From the NCBI RefSeq assembly GCF_020497125.1, contig NC_059074.1, forward strand, positions 194,728,915-194,792,914: a stretch of 64,000 nt of DNA, in the 5' to 3' direction. The stretch is from Mauremys mutica (lineage: Eukaryota > Chordata > Testudines > Geoemydidae). Positions 11,717 through 24,164 of the stretch are shown piece by piece. How positions within the stretch are numbered: the stretch's first letter is position 1; each line of letters begins with the position of its first letter. A program made the translations under genes and the position numbers. The notes below the pieces were generated by a model. It made no database searches and had not been told where the DNA came from. It saw only the letters and a list, made by a program, of their open reading frames with translations.

Positions 11717-11759
11717 CGTTCGAAAAGCTGCAACAACCAGGTTGGAAGGAAACAGGTTT
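11717..11759 (-). CDS. SLC1A4: SLC1A4 (ASCT1) exon 2, 43-nt small exon
   Basis: This 43-nt exon supplies the last base of the Arg codon split from exon 1, then 14 codons reading NLFPSNLVVAAFRT, residues about 174-187. That is the conserved SLC1 segment following FLDLAR in ASCT1. The minus-strand acceptor is TTTTTACAG/AAACC and the donor CGAACG/GTAAGG. Length 43 is not a multiple of three, so skipping it would shift the frame. Its polypyrimidine tract is a (TTTTG) repeat, and a complementary tract lies just downstream; see findings. Identification rests on protein match, phase and splice sites. Confidence 0.95.
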
Positions 11760-11763
11760 CTGT

Positions 11764-11782
11764 AAAAACAAAACAAAACAAA
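11764..11782. promoter_or_regulatory. Repeat-built polypyrimidine tract of exon 2 acceptor
   Basis: AAAAACAAAACAAAACAAA on the plus strand reads TTTGTTTTGTTTTGTTTTT in the SLC1A4 pre-mRNA, directly before ACAG. It is the exon 2 polypyrimidine tract and is inverse-complementary to 11596-11620. Function is inferred from position. Confidence 0.75.
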
Positions 11783-12333
11783 GTAAAATACTTCCCGTCT
11801 AAAGAATAAAATGAGCCAAGTATCATGGCTTTTTATGTTGGAGAAACACCAAACCTATAGCAAGGGCAAATATTTTGGCATTAAAATGCTGTATATTTAA
11901 TTAACTTCCACCAGTTTTATGCCTAAGTGAAACTATTACTTTCCTCGTTACTGAATAGCAGGTAAATTAATACCCATTCTTTCTGCTAATTCTCATGTGA
12001 TTGTTTTTTCATAGCAAGAACCTGAACATCATTATAATCAGCAAAATCAATTTCAGGGGACCATTTCACCCTTTAATACTGCAAGGGCCATTGAGTAGAT
12101 CCAGGAAATCCGCTTCCCTAAATAGCCAGTATAAAGCCTGACAATACCACAGACAGCTCCTGCTTGCAGCACTGAAGTGGTTAAAAATCCTAGGTTTAAG
12201 AAGGTGCAATCCCTTGGAAATCTGTAGTCTAAATTCAACAGTGGTTTAAAACAGTGGTGTAAACTGCACATCAGACGTAAGAGTCCTGAAAATGGGTATG
12301 AAGTGTAAAGTAATAACTCATTTAAATTTAGCA

Positions 12334-12351
12334 GAGAGAGAGAGAGAGAGA

Positions 12352-12395
<44 letters not shown>
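12334..12395. repeat. Compound AG/TG/AG microsatellite
   Basis: (AG)n, then (TG)n, then (AG)n in SLC1A4 intron 1. Reading frames called across it are repeat artefacts. Confidence 0.95.
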
Positions 12396-12396
<1 letters not shown>

Positions 12397-12589
12397 AAAC
12401 AAGCCTAACAGGAAAAAAAAAATAGTTGGTGGTTATAAGATAAAGCTGCACTCCCTATTTTATTTTGCTCCCCATCAGTTGTTTTTACTGCTACACTTCA
12501 TTTCTGTTCTCTCTGTAGGTAAATTACACTTGTTTTGCACCCCAATAGAATGTCAGATCGATGCAAGTTTCAGAACATGAAACCATTTT

Positions 12590-13790
12590 ACAATCATTTG
12601 TTCAATAGCTCTTTTTTTGTAATGTGCTGCCTTTTAATTTCACTGAATGCCACTTTGTTCTTGTGTTACGGAAGCTCATAATCTACCTTCTCGAGACCAT
12701 TCATTATTTTATATACTTTTATCTTGTCTCTTCTGATTTGTTTCGTTTTTCTCAGGTAAACAATCCCAACCTTTTCAATCTCTCTTCATGAGATTTTTTC
12801 ATAAGAATGTATAAAGGGCCATGCTGGGTCAGACCAATGGCATCTACTCCAGCATCTTGTGTCTAACAGTGGCCAATGCCAGATGCTTCAGAGGGAATGA
12901 ACAGAAGAGGGCAATTTATCAAGTGATCCATCCCCTGCCGTCCAGTCCCAGCTTCTGGCAACTGGAGGTTTAGGGTTACCTCCCTGACCATCTTGGCCAA
13001 CACTTCCCTATTCACTTTCTCCAGGCCATTCATGGATTTATAGACCTCTAGCATATCCCCATTTAGTCATCTCTTTTCTAAGCTGAACAGTCCCAATTTT
13101 TTTAACTTCAAGTCATACGGAAGCTGTTCCATACCCCTAATCATTTTTGTTGCCTTCTCTGCACCTTTTCCCATTCTAATACACCTTTTTTGAAATGAGG
13201 TGAACAGAACTACACACAGCATTCAAAGTGTGGGTGTACCATGGATTTATGTAGTGGCATTATGATATTTTCTGTTTTATCATCTATCCCTTTCCTAATG
13301 GTTCCTAACATTGCTGGCTTTTTTGATTGCCACTGTACACTGAGCAGATGTCTTAAATATCTTTCTTGAGTGGCAACAGCTAATTTAAACCCCATCATTT
13401 TGTATGTATAGTTGGGATTATATATTCCAATGTGCTTAGTGTGCACTGATCAACATTGAATTGCATCTGCCATTTTGTTGCCCCGTCACCCAGTGTTGTG
13501 AGATCCCGTTGTAAACTCTTTGCAGTCAGATTTAGACTTAACTATCTCGAAAAATATTGTATCATCTGTAAAGTTTGCCACTTCACTCCTAACTGCTTTT
13601 TCCAGATCATTTATGAATACGTTGAACGGCACTGGACCAAGTACAGCTCCTGCTATTTCCCTCTCTCCACTGTGAAAACTGACCGTTTATTCCTATCCTT
13701 TGTTTCCCATCCTTTAACCAGTTACCATCCCAGCTAATTCTTAACAATCCTGTTCTTTAAAACTGTAACATAGGATGTTGAGGTTTCTAT
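12590..13790 (-). mobile_element. CR1-type LINE fragments, minus strand
   Basis: Minus-strand frames at 13446-13210 carry a CR1-like reverse-transcriptase C-terminal segment with landmarks such as KKPAMLGTIRKGIDDKTENI and IMPLHKSMVHPHFE. Nearby sequence (GGGTCAGACCAATGGCATCT; GATCCATCCCCTGCC) is typical of the 3' part of reptile CR1 subfamilies. At least two adjacent fragments appear to be present (12590-12795 and 12800-13790). The frame is broken by stops and indels, so the copy is dead. The host intron is on the same strand. Confidence 0.75.
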
Positions 13791-14205
13791 TACATCTCCT
13801 ACCTTTGTACTACCTGATATTTAACAAGCCTGTACCCGCAGCGGGCCTGTGTGTAATATTCATCTGTATGCTACGTATGTAAATGCACATGTAGTGAGTT
13901 ACCCGCATTTCTGATTGTAGGCTTGATCTTTCACCTATCTGTATATGACCTTTTTGAGAAAGAGAAAAAGCTTTAAAGAGAAGTGTCTACTTGATTTGGA
14001 TACCTTAGAGACGTACTGCCAGCTGGCATGATTCTGAAGGGAAGCTCCCAAGGTAGCTACCACACAGTATGCATGATATGCTGTTTATTCACCTTGGGTC
14101 TTGAGGTGAATGGGGAATGGTCAGGCTTATCACTTAGGACATGACAGGAATCGGAGGGTAAAGTTTGTGGGCACTGGGGTGAAAATACTGCAAAAAGGTC
14201 TGGCT

Positions 14206-14491
14206 TAGGCCAAGTCGACACTTAAAAGTTTTGCGGCACAATATGTCAGTTAGGGGTGTGATTTTTTTTTATTTTTTTTTTCTGACATAGCTATATCACC
14301 AGTTATACTGGCCAAAAAGTGCTTTTGCCAGAGCAGTTTATTTCACTCACCAAATCACTATACCAGTAAAAACATAGTTGTTGGGGGTGGTTTAATTATG
14401 CCAAATGGCGAGCTCTCGCCCAGGCCTTCAGCATAGAGCAGCTCCAGGGGAGAACTTACAGCAGCACAGCTGCAGCTGTGGACATAGCCTA
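14206..14491. mobile_element. MITE with TAGGC..GTCGACACT ends
   Basis: The left end TAGGCCAAGTCGACACTTA and right end CTGTGGACATAGCCTA are imperfect inverse complements, resembling the AGGGC.TGTCTACACT ends of reptile hAT-like MITEs (also at 16344, 22665, 40115 and 51046). No TSD could be defined. No coding capacity. Confidence 0.5.
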
Positions 14492-15914
14492 GCATATGCT
14501 ATCAACTCAACTGATAACCTGTTTGGTGTTCTCCTAGTCATATCTCCTTTATCCAGTCACACCGTACGGACTTTCCCACAGCCTTGATGATACTACAAAG
14601 TACACAGACTTTCACAAAACAACTGGTTGTTAACACTCAGAGCCTTTCTTTCTGCTGCTTTTGTCAACAGCACTGAAAGCATGATAGGAATAATTTGGGG
14701 ATTATTGAGTCAGATCGCATTATAGCTGAGAAATATGATTTTATTTCATAGAAATTCACAATATAAATGTTTTGCTGAGCTATGAAAAGAAAAGAAAAGA
14801 AATTCAAGCCGGCTCCAGTACTGCAAACAGTTATGCACATGATTAACTTGATGCATGTGAGTTGTGCCATCGACCTCCATGGGACAACTCATATGCATCT
14901 AGTTAAATGCACATGTAACTGTTTGTAGGATCAGAGCATTAGGCCCAGAACTTAAGCACATATTTAAATTTAAGCATGTGCTTAAATCCCATTGGGTTTT
15001 AGTAGGTGGTTTAGTGCTGCTGCAAGCCCCAATTCAGCAAAGCAAGTGGCAATTTTTGGCTTGAACTGCTAGATAATGCTTCGAGGCCATTCTGAATATT
15101 GGTGAATGCGGTGCACAGAGATGTGACTGTACTTCCCCAATCACCTGACCTGATTTTGACCCTGAAGACAGAAAAGAACATTTTAGGTTACAAAAGGATA
15201 TAATTATGGGCCAAATTAATTAACAATGAAAGATCAAATAAAACAATGGATGTTTTGACTGCTCAAATAATAAAGTCACTTCTGACTATCATGCAAGCAT
15301 CTAATTTAATGTGTTATTCTTATTTGTTGTGCAATCTACTATTTAGGAAAACATTTTTAGTCATAAAAGCCTATTATCAAATAAGTGATTTAATCAGCTA
15401 TACACTAAGATGCAGTTTTACACAAAGTAGAGTTATAATTCATTAAGAGAAGTCAGCATGTGAATTAAATCAGCCTTTGATGAGAGACAGGCCAGTGTGA
15501 AAGTGCACAGGCTTTCAACTTCATCAGAGGGTGAATCTGTGCAAACACTCTCACATAAAGCACAGTAAATAATTTAATTCAATGTGTTCCATAGGAAAAT
15601 GCCATCCCACAACTGACTGGCTGTATGGGCTGATCATGTGCTCACATCAGAGACAGTGTTTATCATGAGCAGTGAAGCAAAACTAAGAGACCTTGGAAAG
15701 CCAGCCCCAGTTCTGTCAGTACGAGTCTGTGTTCATTATGTCCCCAATTCAAAATGGAAAATTCACATATAGAAGCACAAACATACTTCCTGTCCATGTG
15801 TGCCACCATATAGGAAGGACGGCACTTAGGCGAATGTGTAATTGCACATGAAAATCAGATACAGCCATTGGACAACATTTTTTCTCAATACACCATTTTA
15901 CACCTGGAATTTCC

Positions 15915-16135
15915 TATGAAACAAAGTAATAAATAATTATATAGAGCACCATGTATCTTCTACACTTTACAAAGGAGATCGGTATCATTATCCCCACTTT
16001 ACAGAGGGGTAACGTGAGGCACAGTGAAAGGAAGTGACTTGCCAAAGGTCACCTGCTAGGCCAGTGGCAGGAATAGAACCCAGGTCTCCCGAGTCACAGT
16101 CCAGTGCTCAATCCACTAGACTCCACTGCTTCCCT
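15915..16135 (-). repeat. MIR SINE, minus strand
   Basis: Plus-strand landmarks CCCCACTTTACAGAGGGGTA, GAGGCACAGTGAAAGGAAGT, GACTTGCCAAAGGTCAC and CAGGAATAGAACCCAGGTCT are the reverse complement of the MIR core and tail. Confidence 0.8.
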
Positions 16136-16343
16136 ATAACTTTTTTTTTTTGGTGATGATGGGGAGGGAGAATAGAAGTAATTCAAGTGATGAGACAAAA
16201 AATAACTGCCAGAATCGCCACAAAAACACACACAGATTCACTCTCTCACACGCCCTTACTAGTCCCCTGCATCTATTGCTCTTTTCCTAGCCTACTTTCT
16301 GCCATGAAGGATAGACAGCCTCCCACAGTACGCTGCTCCAATT

Positions 16344-16591
16344 AGAGCTTGTCTAGATAGGGAAGTTATTCTTCAGAAGTGGATTATGTTAAACAGGAAC
16401 ATGGCACTCCTATTCTGGAATATGAGTGTTCACACCAGGAGATACTCCTGAACAGCTATTGCACTTTAAATTCTCACCCTTCCTTAATCTGAATTACTTT
16501 TCAAATGTTGACAACCCTTCTTTCTGGAATTAAGGGTGTCCACATAGGAAGTTATTCTAGAATAGCAATTTCCCCAGGCAGACAAGCCCTT
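16344..16591. mobile_element. MITE with AGCTTGTCTAGA ends
   Basis: AGAGCTTGTCTAGATAGGGA at the left and CCAGGCAGACAAGCCCT at the right are imperfect inverse complements. GAAGTTATTCT occurs near both ends. It resembles reptile hAT-like MITEs but has no clear TSD. Confidence 0.5.
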
Positions 16592-18049
16592 AGAAACCTG
16601 GGAAACAGGGCCAATCCAAGCTCAGGAAGGGAACCACAGGGGAATAGTCCAGAAGGTCCATAGTAGTTGTGGATAAGGGGTGTGATGAGCTTGGGGAGTA
16701 GGGTTAGATTAACGGGTTATTTGAATGTGTAACATTAAAAGTTTAGTTTGCTCTAAAAAGACCCCAAGCCCTGAAGTGCCTGTTACATCTTACTAAAGCA
16801 TGAGTGTTATCACTCTGCTGGCCACCCTTGAGCAAACATTGGGATTGTCTGATACTGAGTATGCTGGTTATCCTGCCAGCATGTGGTTCAGTGAGAGTAC
16901 AGTCCTTGCTACCATTGCCAAGGTGGTAGAACTGAATGCTGTCAGTGCTGGGAAGGAAGAGAGTTACATAACTTATATGGTGCATGTTTCATTCCTGTTT
17001 AACTCCAGAGGATCTGCTACAGATCCTCCCCTTCTCAGGAAAGGGGGCCTCCTTACACATAGGAGCCACTTTAGCCTCAGGGGAGTGGTAGCAAATGCAG
17101 ACCACCTTTGTGCTCTGAAGGGGAGGAATGCTTTCCACTGTGACTTTCCTCAGTGCTCTGGCCAGCGACTATGGCTGCGAGCTGGGCAGAGAACTCCCCA
17201 CTTGTCACAACACAATATACATTTTGCAGAAAGAAACACAGCCACCACTCACGTGGGCATCACTCGGCATGAAAGGACTGCACTGCCTCAGATCTGGGGC
17301 ACTGGCAGAGCTCAACGAGGAAGCTTGCAAAATAACAGCCCTATACCTGATGCAAGACAACACTGTCTCCCAACTTAATTTAATCATTTAAAAAGGAACC
17401 TAGATAAGGAGACACCTACTGTTAGACGAGATTAGACTGGGGTCTTCTCTGTTATAGGTATACACCCATTTGGAAGCTTTTCTCCTGTTCACAAATGCAC
17501 AACCATGTAAAAACAGCTATTGTTCCATTCCCTAATAATTACAAAGAATCGGTTCCACCAATAATGTAGGGGATGTTAGTTTCTGAATCAGAATACGGCA
17601 AAAAGCAAGTGCAGACTGTAACATTTCCCGTTTAACCTACAACATTCCCTTTTTCATAGTGTACGCAACAATCATGAGGTATCAGAAATAGACATAGCTG
17701 GTTGCCAATAAAATGACACTCTGTGTTTAGCATTTCTTGAAAATACACAGTTCAAGCAACCGTATAACTGTAACTACTAACCCACCATTCCCTATCCCAC
17801 ATCACGGTCATTACAATGCAAGACTTTTATCCCTTTTGGTCTCAGAGTAGAGGAGTGTTGCTATTTACTGATATTCTCATTTTTATAACTCTTTCAAAAA
17901 CAGATGTAAAGTTTGTCTCTGATTGTTTCTAAGGCCCATTACTCCACCACAGTTGCCTAGGGCTAGCCACTGGTATCTGAGAAACCCATGCCTGTCCATC
18001 CCTCAATGTACAGGGCTAATCCATGGCTGTGAGATGTAGTGCCACTAGA

Positions 18050-18245
18050 TTGTTAATTTAAGGCCACTGCAGGCAGGCAGAGTATTCTCTGCAAGCTCAA
18101 CTGAGAATGGGACTAAGAGCAAAAGTAATCCTGCATTCTGAGCCTGGCTCTGATACTGACTCCTGGGGTCTCGATCCAGCCTGTTTCGGTTTCTCCAGCT
18201 ATAACATGGGGATGATAATTTTTCACTCCCTCCCAAGGGTGTTAC
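18050..18245 (+). repeat. Degraded MIR SINE
   Basis: CTGAGCCTGGCTCTGATACTGACTCC, read in parts, followed by GGTTTCTCCAGCTATAACAT and GGGGATGATAATTTTT, matches the MIR core and tail order with many changes. Confidence 0.5.
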
Positions 18246-18247
18246 AA

Positions 18248-18614
18248 CTAGAGCTAGCTGAAAATTGGAATTTCCATCCTGCAGAAAACTTTGAGATTTT
18301 GAAATCTGGTTTCACCCCAACTGGGAGAGGAGAAAAATATTCTTTTTTTGTTTTGACCTTCAATAAATACTTCATTTTCATAAGGTCAAAACATTTCATT
18401 TAGACTTTTATGTTATAAAAGTATAAAATACATAAAAGTCAAAATCATAAAGTAAAAATGAAATGTTTTGACATTATTGAAATGAAAGTTTTTGATAATT
18501 TTTCATAGAAAATGTCAGTGAAATCAGTGTTGCTACAAACCGTTTCAATTTGATCAAATCAGTATTTTCCAACGGAAAACTGTTCAGACAGAAATTTTTT
18601 CACCAGCTCTAGTT
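18248..18614. repeat. AAATTT/CATTTTG-rich repeat with inverted ends
   Basis: The ends ACTAGAGCTAGCTGAAAA and TTTTTTCACCAGCTCTAGT are inverse complements with one indel. The interior is the AT-rich CATTTTG family listed at 5360-5650. Probably a MITE. Confidence 0.5.
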
Positions 18615-19534
18615 TATGACATGTTAATTTGTATCTGTAGAGCGCTGTATAAATTCTAAAATTCACAAGAACAAAGTGAACCCTGTACCTGGATGCAATA
18701 ATTCTCTTCCCAGAACTTTTCTATATGCTGGCAGTTATGCCTGGATCCCAGCACCAGCAGTTAGCCTCCACTTCCGCAGCAGGAGGCTGGCAAAGACCTG
18801 AAAATCCATGCCTTAAATCCCTGATTTTTAAAAAAAGATAAAACAAGTCAGCTGAATCTGAGGTGCCCCAAAGAATCACTCACTAGCCTTCATCAAAACT
18901 GCAGTGTGAAACTAGATCAGCGAACTCAGGACCGGATATCACATTATATGCCAGCCCAAGTGAATCTAATGGCAGTATAGGAGAATCAAGGATCCAGGAA
19001 AGGACAAAGTGGATACAAAGCATCCTCTAAACCCGTATTTCTCAGAGGTGCCTCTGTATTTTTGATGGAGGTCTCTATATTTGCTCAGATGTAGCCCCAA
19101 CCCTTTTTCTCCCTTTGAATCTATCCACTCATTAGTCAGCTTGCTGTTAAACCACAGGAGGAACTACTTCTGCAGGAGCTTTGTGTACGTGTCGCGTCTT
19201 CAGAGGTCTGGCCTAGTGAATGAGTGATCAGTGGCCAAGGCTGGGAACCGAGCCAAGCCCCAGCCTCCCATGGCACAATGCAAAGCACTATCTCTGGCCA
19301 CCAAGCCAACAGACTTTTTTAAAAAACAACAGAACGGTATGTCCTGATAAAGGACATCTTTTCTAATCGCCAGAGAATCCATGTTAAATATTGACTCTCC
19401 AGGCTGGGCCCAAGCTCCCGTTCACTATTTCCACCCACAGGAAGGTTTACACTAGCTTTCAATTCTGTGTTGTGCCTAAAAAGGGCACTAAGAGTGTGAG
19501 TGCCACTTACGATGCCATTAATAATCACCTCATG

Positions 19535-19765
19535 GTCCAATTCACAGATACATGGCTTGTCAGGCCAGAAGGAACCATTATGATCCTCTAGTCTGAATTC
19601 CTGCATAAAACAGGCTATAGCATTTCACTGTTCCACTAACTCCTGCCTCAAGCCCATAACCTCTGGTTGAGCTGGAGTGTATCTTTCAGAGAGTCGATCC
19701 AGTCTTGATGTTCAGGTGGGTCATAGCCACCTGTTTTTCAAAAGCTAATTATGAACTGCCTTGAC
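19535..19765 (-). mobile_element. CR1 LINE 3' end, minus strand
   Basis: GGCCAGAAGGAACCATTATG and ATCCTCTAGTCTGAATTCCT on the plus strand are the reverse complement of the reptile CR1 3' terminus (TCAGACTAGA..ATAATGG..CCTTCTGGCC). A strongly 5'-truncated copy. Confidence 0.7.
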
Positions 19766-21220
19766 ACCAGTGAAATTGTTTTAATTGATTTTTGACTGAA
19801 TATAATTATGACCAGCCTACATATTTTGGCATTTGCTGTTGCCCCAATTTGAACTGAACCGAGTAGCAGAATCTCAACGGACATTTCCAGACACCACAGA
19901 TGACAGCCAAAAAATCAAAGCCACACACCTTTGTGTTTAACTGAAGTGTTTCATGCTAAAAAAAAAAAAATCATAGTGCATCAGTACTGTGTGCTTTCAG
20001 TGTGAAAGTGATTTGCACTGGCTACCAGTTGGATTCCAGACACAGTTCAAGGTCTTGATTTGAACCTGTAAAGCCCTAAATGGTTTGATGCTTTGCCAGC
20101 TTAAAGACCTTATCTCCTGTAGCATTCTGCCACAGCTGAGATCAGCAAAACGTTTTGAAAAGCAATACTGGGGAGAGAGGGAAATAACCAGTGGGGTGTT
20201 TTCCATGCAAGTCCCTCACATAACTTGCTCTACCCCTGGTCTGCCAGAGCCCGGATTTGTTAGCCTTCTGGACATAGTGAAAAGCTCTTTAAAAAACAAA
20301 AACAAAACAGGTCTTTGGGGAGGGGACAGAGCAACAGTCTTGGGATGGTGCTTCCAGGTTTCAGGGTGGGATTCTGTGTTGAGCTGGCCAGTGTGTTGGA
20401 GGTGATACATGGGGGTGGGGGATGCCGGTGTGTTGGAACAGTCCATTTCATCTGATATTTTCAAATTGGATTTTGTCCCATCATCGTAGTGGCCCGAGTG
20501 TGTTTTAGAAGGGTGCTTATTGGTAGGGACTGATTACTTGAGAGACAGACTGCTTCCCTCCTTGTGGGACGTTGCCACAACTGAAATCAATGCAGAGGGC
20601 CAGAGTTGGAGCATTGCTGCCAGAGCATGTTCCTCGAGGGATTCTTGACTTTGGAATTTGCTCCCTTCCCTCATTCACCAAAGGCTGGATCTGTCAATCA
20701 TCAGGGCATGCTGCATGGGTTATCTTTTCTCCAGGACATTTGAGGACAGGTTGGCTGAGATACAAAGGGGTTTTTCTGTCTGCTGGAAGAGGTTTGTATG
20801 GTTGGTGTGTATTTCTACATATGGATGGGAAGAGCAGTCCATTATCTTACGATATTTCATTAGACTAAACTATGTATGGGCACCCTGAATGTAAGATAGG
20901 CACTTAGTTATGTCTGTATAAACCAAAATGGCGGGGACGGGACAGTCAATGCTTTTTCTCTAGAAATGGCACCAATGTGCAAACTAGTGTTGTTTACTGA
21001 GCCAGCATGTGTATTTTATTTATTTATTAGCATGAAGGATTAAATTCCATTGACAATTAGGACACCCATTAGGCAAAGGGATCACTCCTGTTCTTTATAA
21101 GCAGCTCCTGTCTCAGATCTGACTAACTACACCTAATACTCTGCTTTCATGGTATTTACCCATAAAAGGTAGCATGTAAGATCTCTACTGAAAGCCTGTA
21201 ACTTATCAATACTCAATCAT

Positions 21221-22317
21221 TGTGAGATGTAATTACACATAATATTTACGTATCAGAGGGGTAGCTGTGTTAGTCTGGATCTGTAAAAGCAGCAGAGAGT
21301 CTTGTGGCACCTTATAGACTAACAGACGTTTTGGAGCATGAGCTTTCGTGGGTGAATACCCACTTCGTCGGATGCAACATAATATTTAAGGAATAACAAA
21401 ATTATATTGAAAACTATGCCTATGGGATTGGAGTAAAAGTTAGTCACCAGAGGATAATATGGCCCATTCAAGCGCGAGAGAGTTGTCATCCCTCCTTGGT
21501 CAGCCGGTGATGTAATGTAAGGTTCAGTTGTGTACCCTTGCCCCATCTCAGAATAGTAAATGGAAAACCGTCAAAGACAACTGCAAACAATCAAAACCAC
21601 TTAGGGGTAAAAGGAACATTACGGGGGTCACCCTGTCTGTGACTAAAGACACAAGATGGATACATCACAGGGTGAAGAAAGAAACTCTGAAGCCATTCAC
21701 TGAGGAGACATCTCATGGAGTGGGGCTGTTTCATGAAAGACTGGATCCTGGTTCCTGCGAAGCCAGCCAGCTCCAAACCTTTGCAGGGAGTGCGGCGGGG
21801 CGGGGGGGAACCTACTTTATGAGACAGAAAAATGTAACTATTAATCAGGGTGGGCCCTAGTTTGTGTTTTAAGATTTTGTTTTGTATTGTAACTATTTGT
21901 TTCCATCGCTCCCTTGTTTCTAGTGGAACCTCTATTCTTCTTTAAAAATACATTATTTTGTTTTATTATAAGTGCTCATAAGTGCTGTGTGTGATACAGC
22001 AGCAGTGGTTTAAGGTAAAACTGGTAAAGTAGGGTACACTGCTCCATTGGGAGCAGAGGATCTGGGATTTCTGTGAGTAGCCTGTGTCAGGGGCTGGATA
22101 TCACAGGGGATCACTTCAAGGGGATTGTGGTGCACCTCCTGTTAACCTGCACAGCAAAGACAGGATACTGGCACAACCTGGAGGAGAGTGGGTGAGTGGC
22201 TAAAAGGCTGGTGGTCTTAGGAATCGAACACCCCACTACCACAGCAAGACTCCCTCTCGCAAGAGGCAGAAGGTAGGGAACAAGATGACTGTCCTGGGAA
22301 CCCCGAGAACCATCACA
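21221..22317 (+). mobile_element. Solo LTR, family 1, with nested retroposon
   Basis: Starts TGTGAGATG and ends GAGAACCATCACA, like the LTR at 7339-8168. The internal T-rich segment with TACATTATTTTG and CTCATAAGTGCTGTG fits the polyadenylation/R-U5 part. It is interrupted at 21249-21376 by a retroposon with a 12-bp TSD, so the LTR itself is about 960 bp. No TSD is preserved for the LTR. Confidence 0.6.
21249..21376 (-). mobile_element. Hammerhead-module retroposon nested in LTR
   Basis: The plus strand reads ATCAGAGGGGTAGCTGTGTT through GGTGCCAC-type sequence to CCACTTCGTCGGATGC, i.e. the family is on the minus strand. It is flanked by the 12-bp direct repeat ACATAATATTTA (21237-21248 and 21377-21388). 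The module reads CCGACGA, stem GTGGGT/ACCCAC, GAAA, AGC-TCAT-GCT, C. Confidence 0.85.
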
Positions 22318-22664
22318 ATACACCTTATCAAACCCCTGACTCTGAGCTCTATTGACATCATTTAAACTCAGCATTTGCATTTACATGATGCTGGGGGAAT
22401 CTGTCCACTGCTCCCAAGTTTAGGTGGAACTTCAGAAATCCTGCCAAGAACCCTTGGAAGTGCCCAGCCCCCGTCCATCATGTATGCATTCAGAACACTC
22501 AAAACTCCAGGATGATATATAAAGAAAACACCACACACATGCCCAGCATCCTATGAACATGCAGCCTCAGGCTTGGGTCATTATAATGGTCTTCTAGACT
22601 CTCACAGTTTAGTAGTGAGAAGTCGATTCTTTCTACATTTTAAACAAATTGTTTTTGTTTTTCT

Positions 22665-22965
22665 TAGGGTACATCTACACTACCCGCCAGATTGGCAGGT
22701 AGCGATTGATCTATCGGGGATCGATTTATCACGTGTAGTGTAGATGCAATAAATCAATCCCCGATCGCTCTCCCGTTGACTGCTGAACTCCAGCTCAGCG
22801 AGAGGTGGAAGCAAAGTCGACGGGGGAGCAACGGCACGCCGCGAGGACGCAAAGTAAATAATTTTAATTCGATCTAAGATGCGTTGGCTTCAGCTACGCT
22901 ATTCTCGTAGCTAAAGTTGCGTATTTTAGATCGATCCCCCCCACCCCAGTGTAGACCAGGCCCTA
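22665..22965. mobile_element. hAT-like MITE, TAGGG..TCTACACT ends
   Basis: The left end TAGGGTACATCTACACTACC and right end AGTGTAGACCAGGCCCTA are inverse complements. The interior has palindromic CGATCGATTTATC and GGGGATCGAT-type motifs. Flanks GTTTTTCT and GATTTGTT match at five of eight positions, a decayed hAT-type TSD. I know this family as abundant in turtles and crocodilians. Confidence 0.75.
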
Positions 22966-24164
22966 GATTTGTTACCCCCAGCCCATCAATTCCCATTCAT
23001 CTCAACGGGCACTCTACCTCTCCCCACTTTTATTTTTTAATTAGGACTCTCAAGATTTCTCACGGTCAGTCCTTGGGAAGTATGGGATGAGGAAAGACTG
23101 GAATGTAGCTAAATACATGCATGCTGTTGAAAGTGTAAATCAGCACCACTGATTGCAGTTATTATCACTAATGGCCCTGCTAACAAGGCTGTGTGAATCC
23201 ATATTTATAGCACAACAAAAACAGGATGGAGAGCCCAAAAGCATTCAGTCAGATATGCCACTAGTTTTACCAGCGATAAACAAATTTCCCTCAACAATAA
23301 CAAAATACGGGTAGTATATTTAAAAACAAGAAAAAGAAAAACAACTAAACCTTTGAACTAACATGTTTGTTAAACATAAGTGCTCAGTCACTTTGCTTTT
23401 ATATTGTAACTCTTCTCCCCAGTCCAAAATATAGAAAAGAGATTATCAACTCTTATTAAAAAGGAATTTAGCTCCATACATTCACACCCAGGATACTGTA
23501 TCAGTTTCCCTCAGTATATTTTTATTTGGAGACACTGCACTCCAATTTGCAGGTTCTCATTCATTCTGCCACTTTTTTCAGATTATGTAGTAATTTTCTC
23601 ATTGGTTAATCTCCACAATGGGATTACTCACAGAGTAAAGCATTACTCAGTGTGAGTAAGATGACGCTATCAGGCGCTGAATACTGCTAATATATTGTGT
23701 GTTACACTTTCAAAGGGTTGAACAAAGATTAATCAATGAATAAGAGATTGCAGTTGGAAGTAATTTTGAGAATATTGTATTAAAAGTCTCTCCCTTTGAT
23801 GATGAAAATATTGTCTCTGTGTGTTTCACTGAAATGTGTCTTTTTAAAAAACAAATCTCTCTTATTCAGATTGTCACAGCATCTGCACACTAAAAATAGT
23901 GAACTGTAGAAGTGTTACAGGCAGATCCTGATCACCGCCCCCCAGCACCTATTTAAAATGAAATAACAACAGCTACTACGCAATAAGACAAAATAAGAAT
24001 AACTGCTATGTAATTAGAAATGGGAGCCTTGCCTTTGAAGGAAGTTCTCATGGGGAATGTAAACTTTGCAGCTGGCCCTCTTTCTCTATAATAGGTGGAA
24101 GGAACCTACCAAATGTCAGGAGGAAAAAGGAGTGGGATGGAGGATAATACAATCATGCCACTCT

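Noticed and set aside
16800..17378. 192-residue plus-strand frame in SLC1A4 intron 1
   Set aside because: No recognisable domain, antisense to the gene, no repeat signature. Length is unremarkable for a 64-kb scan of six frames.
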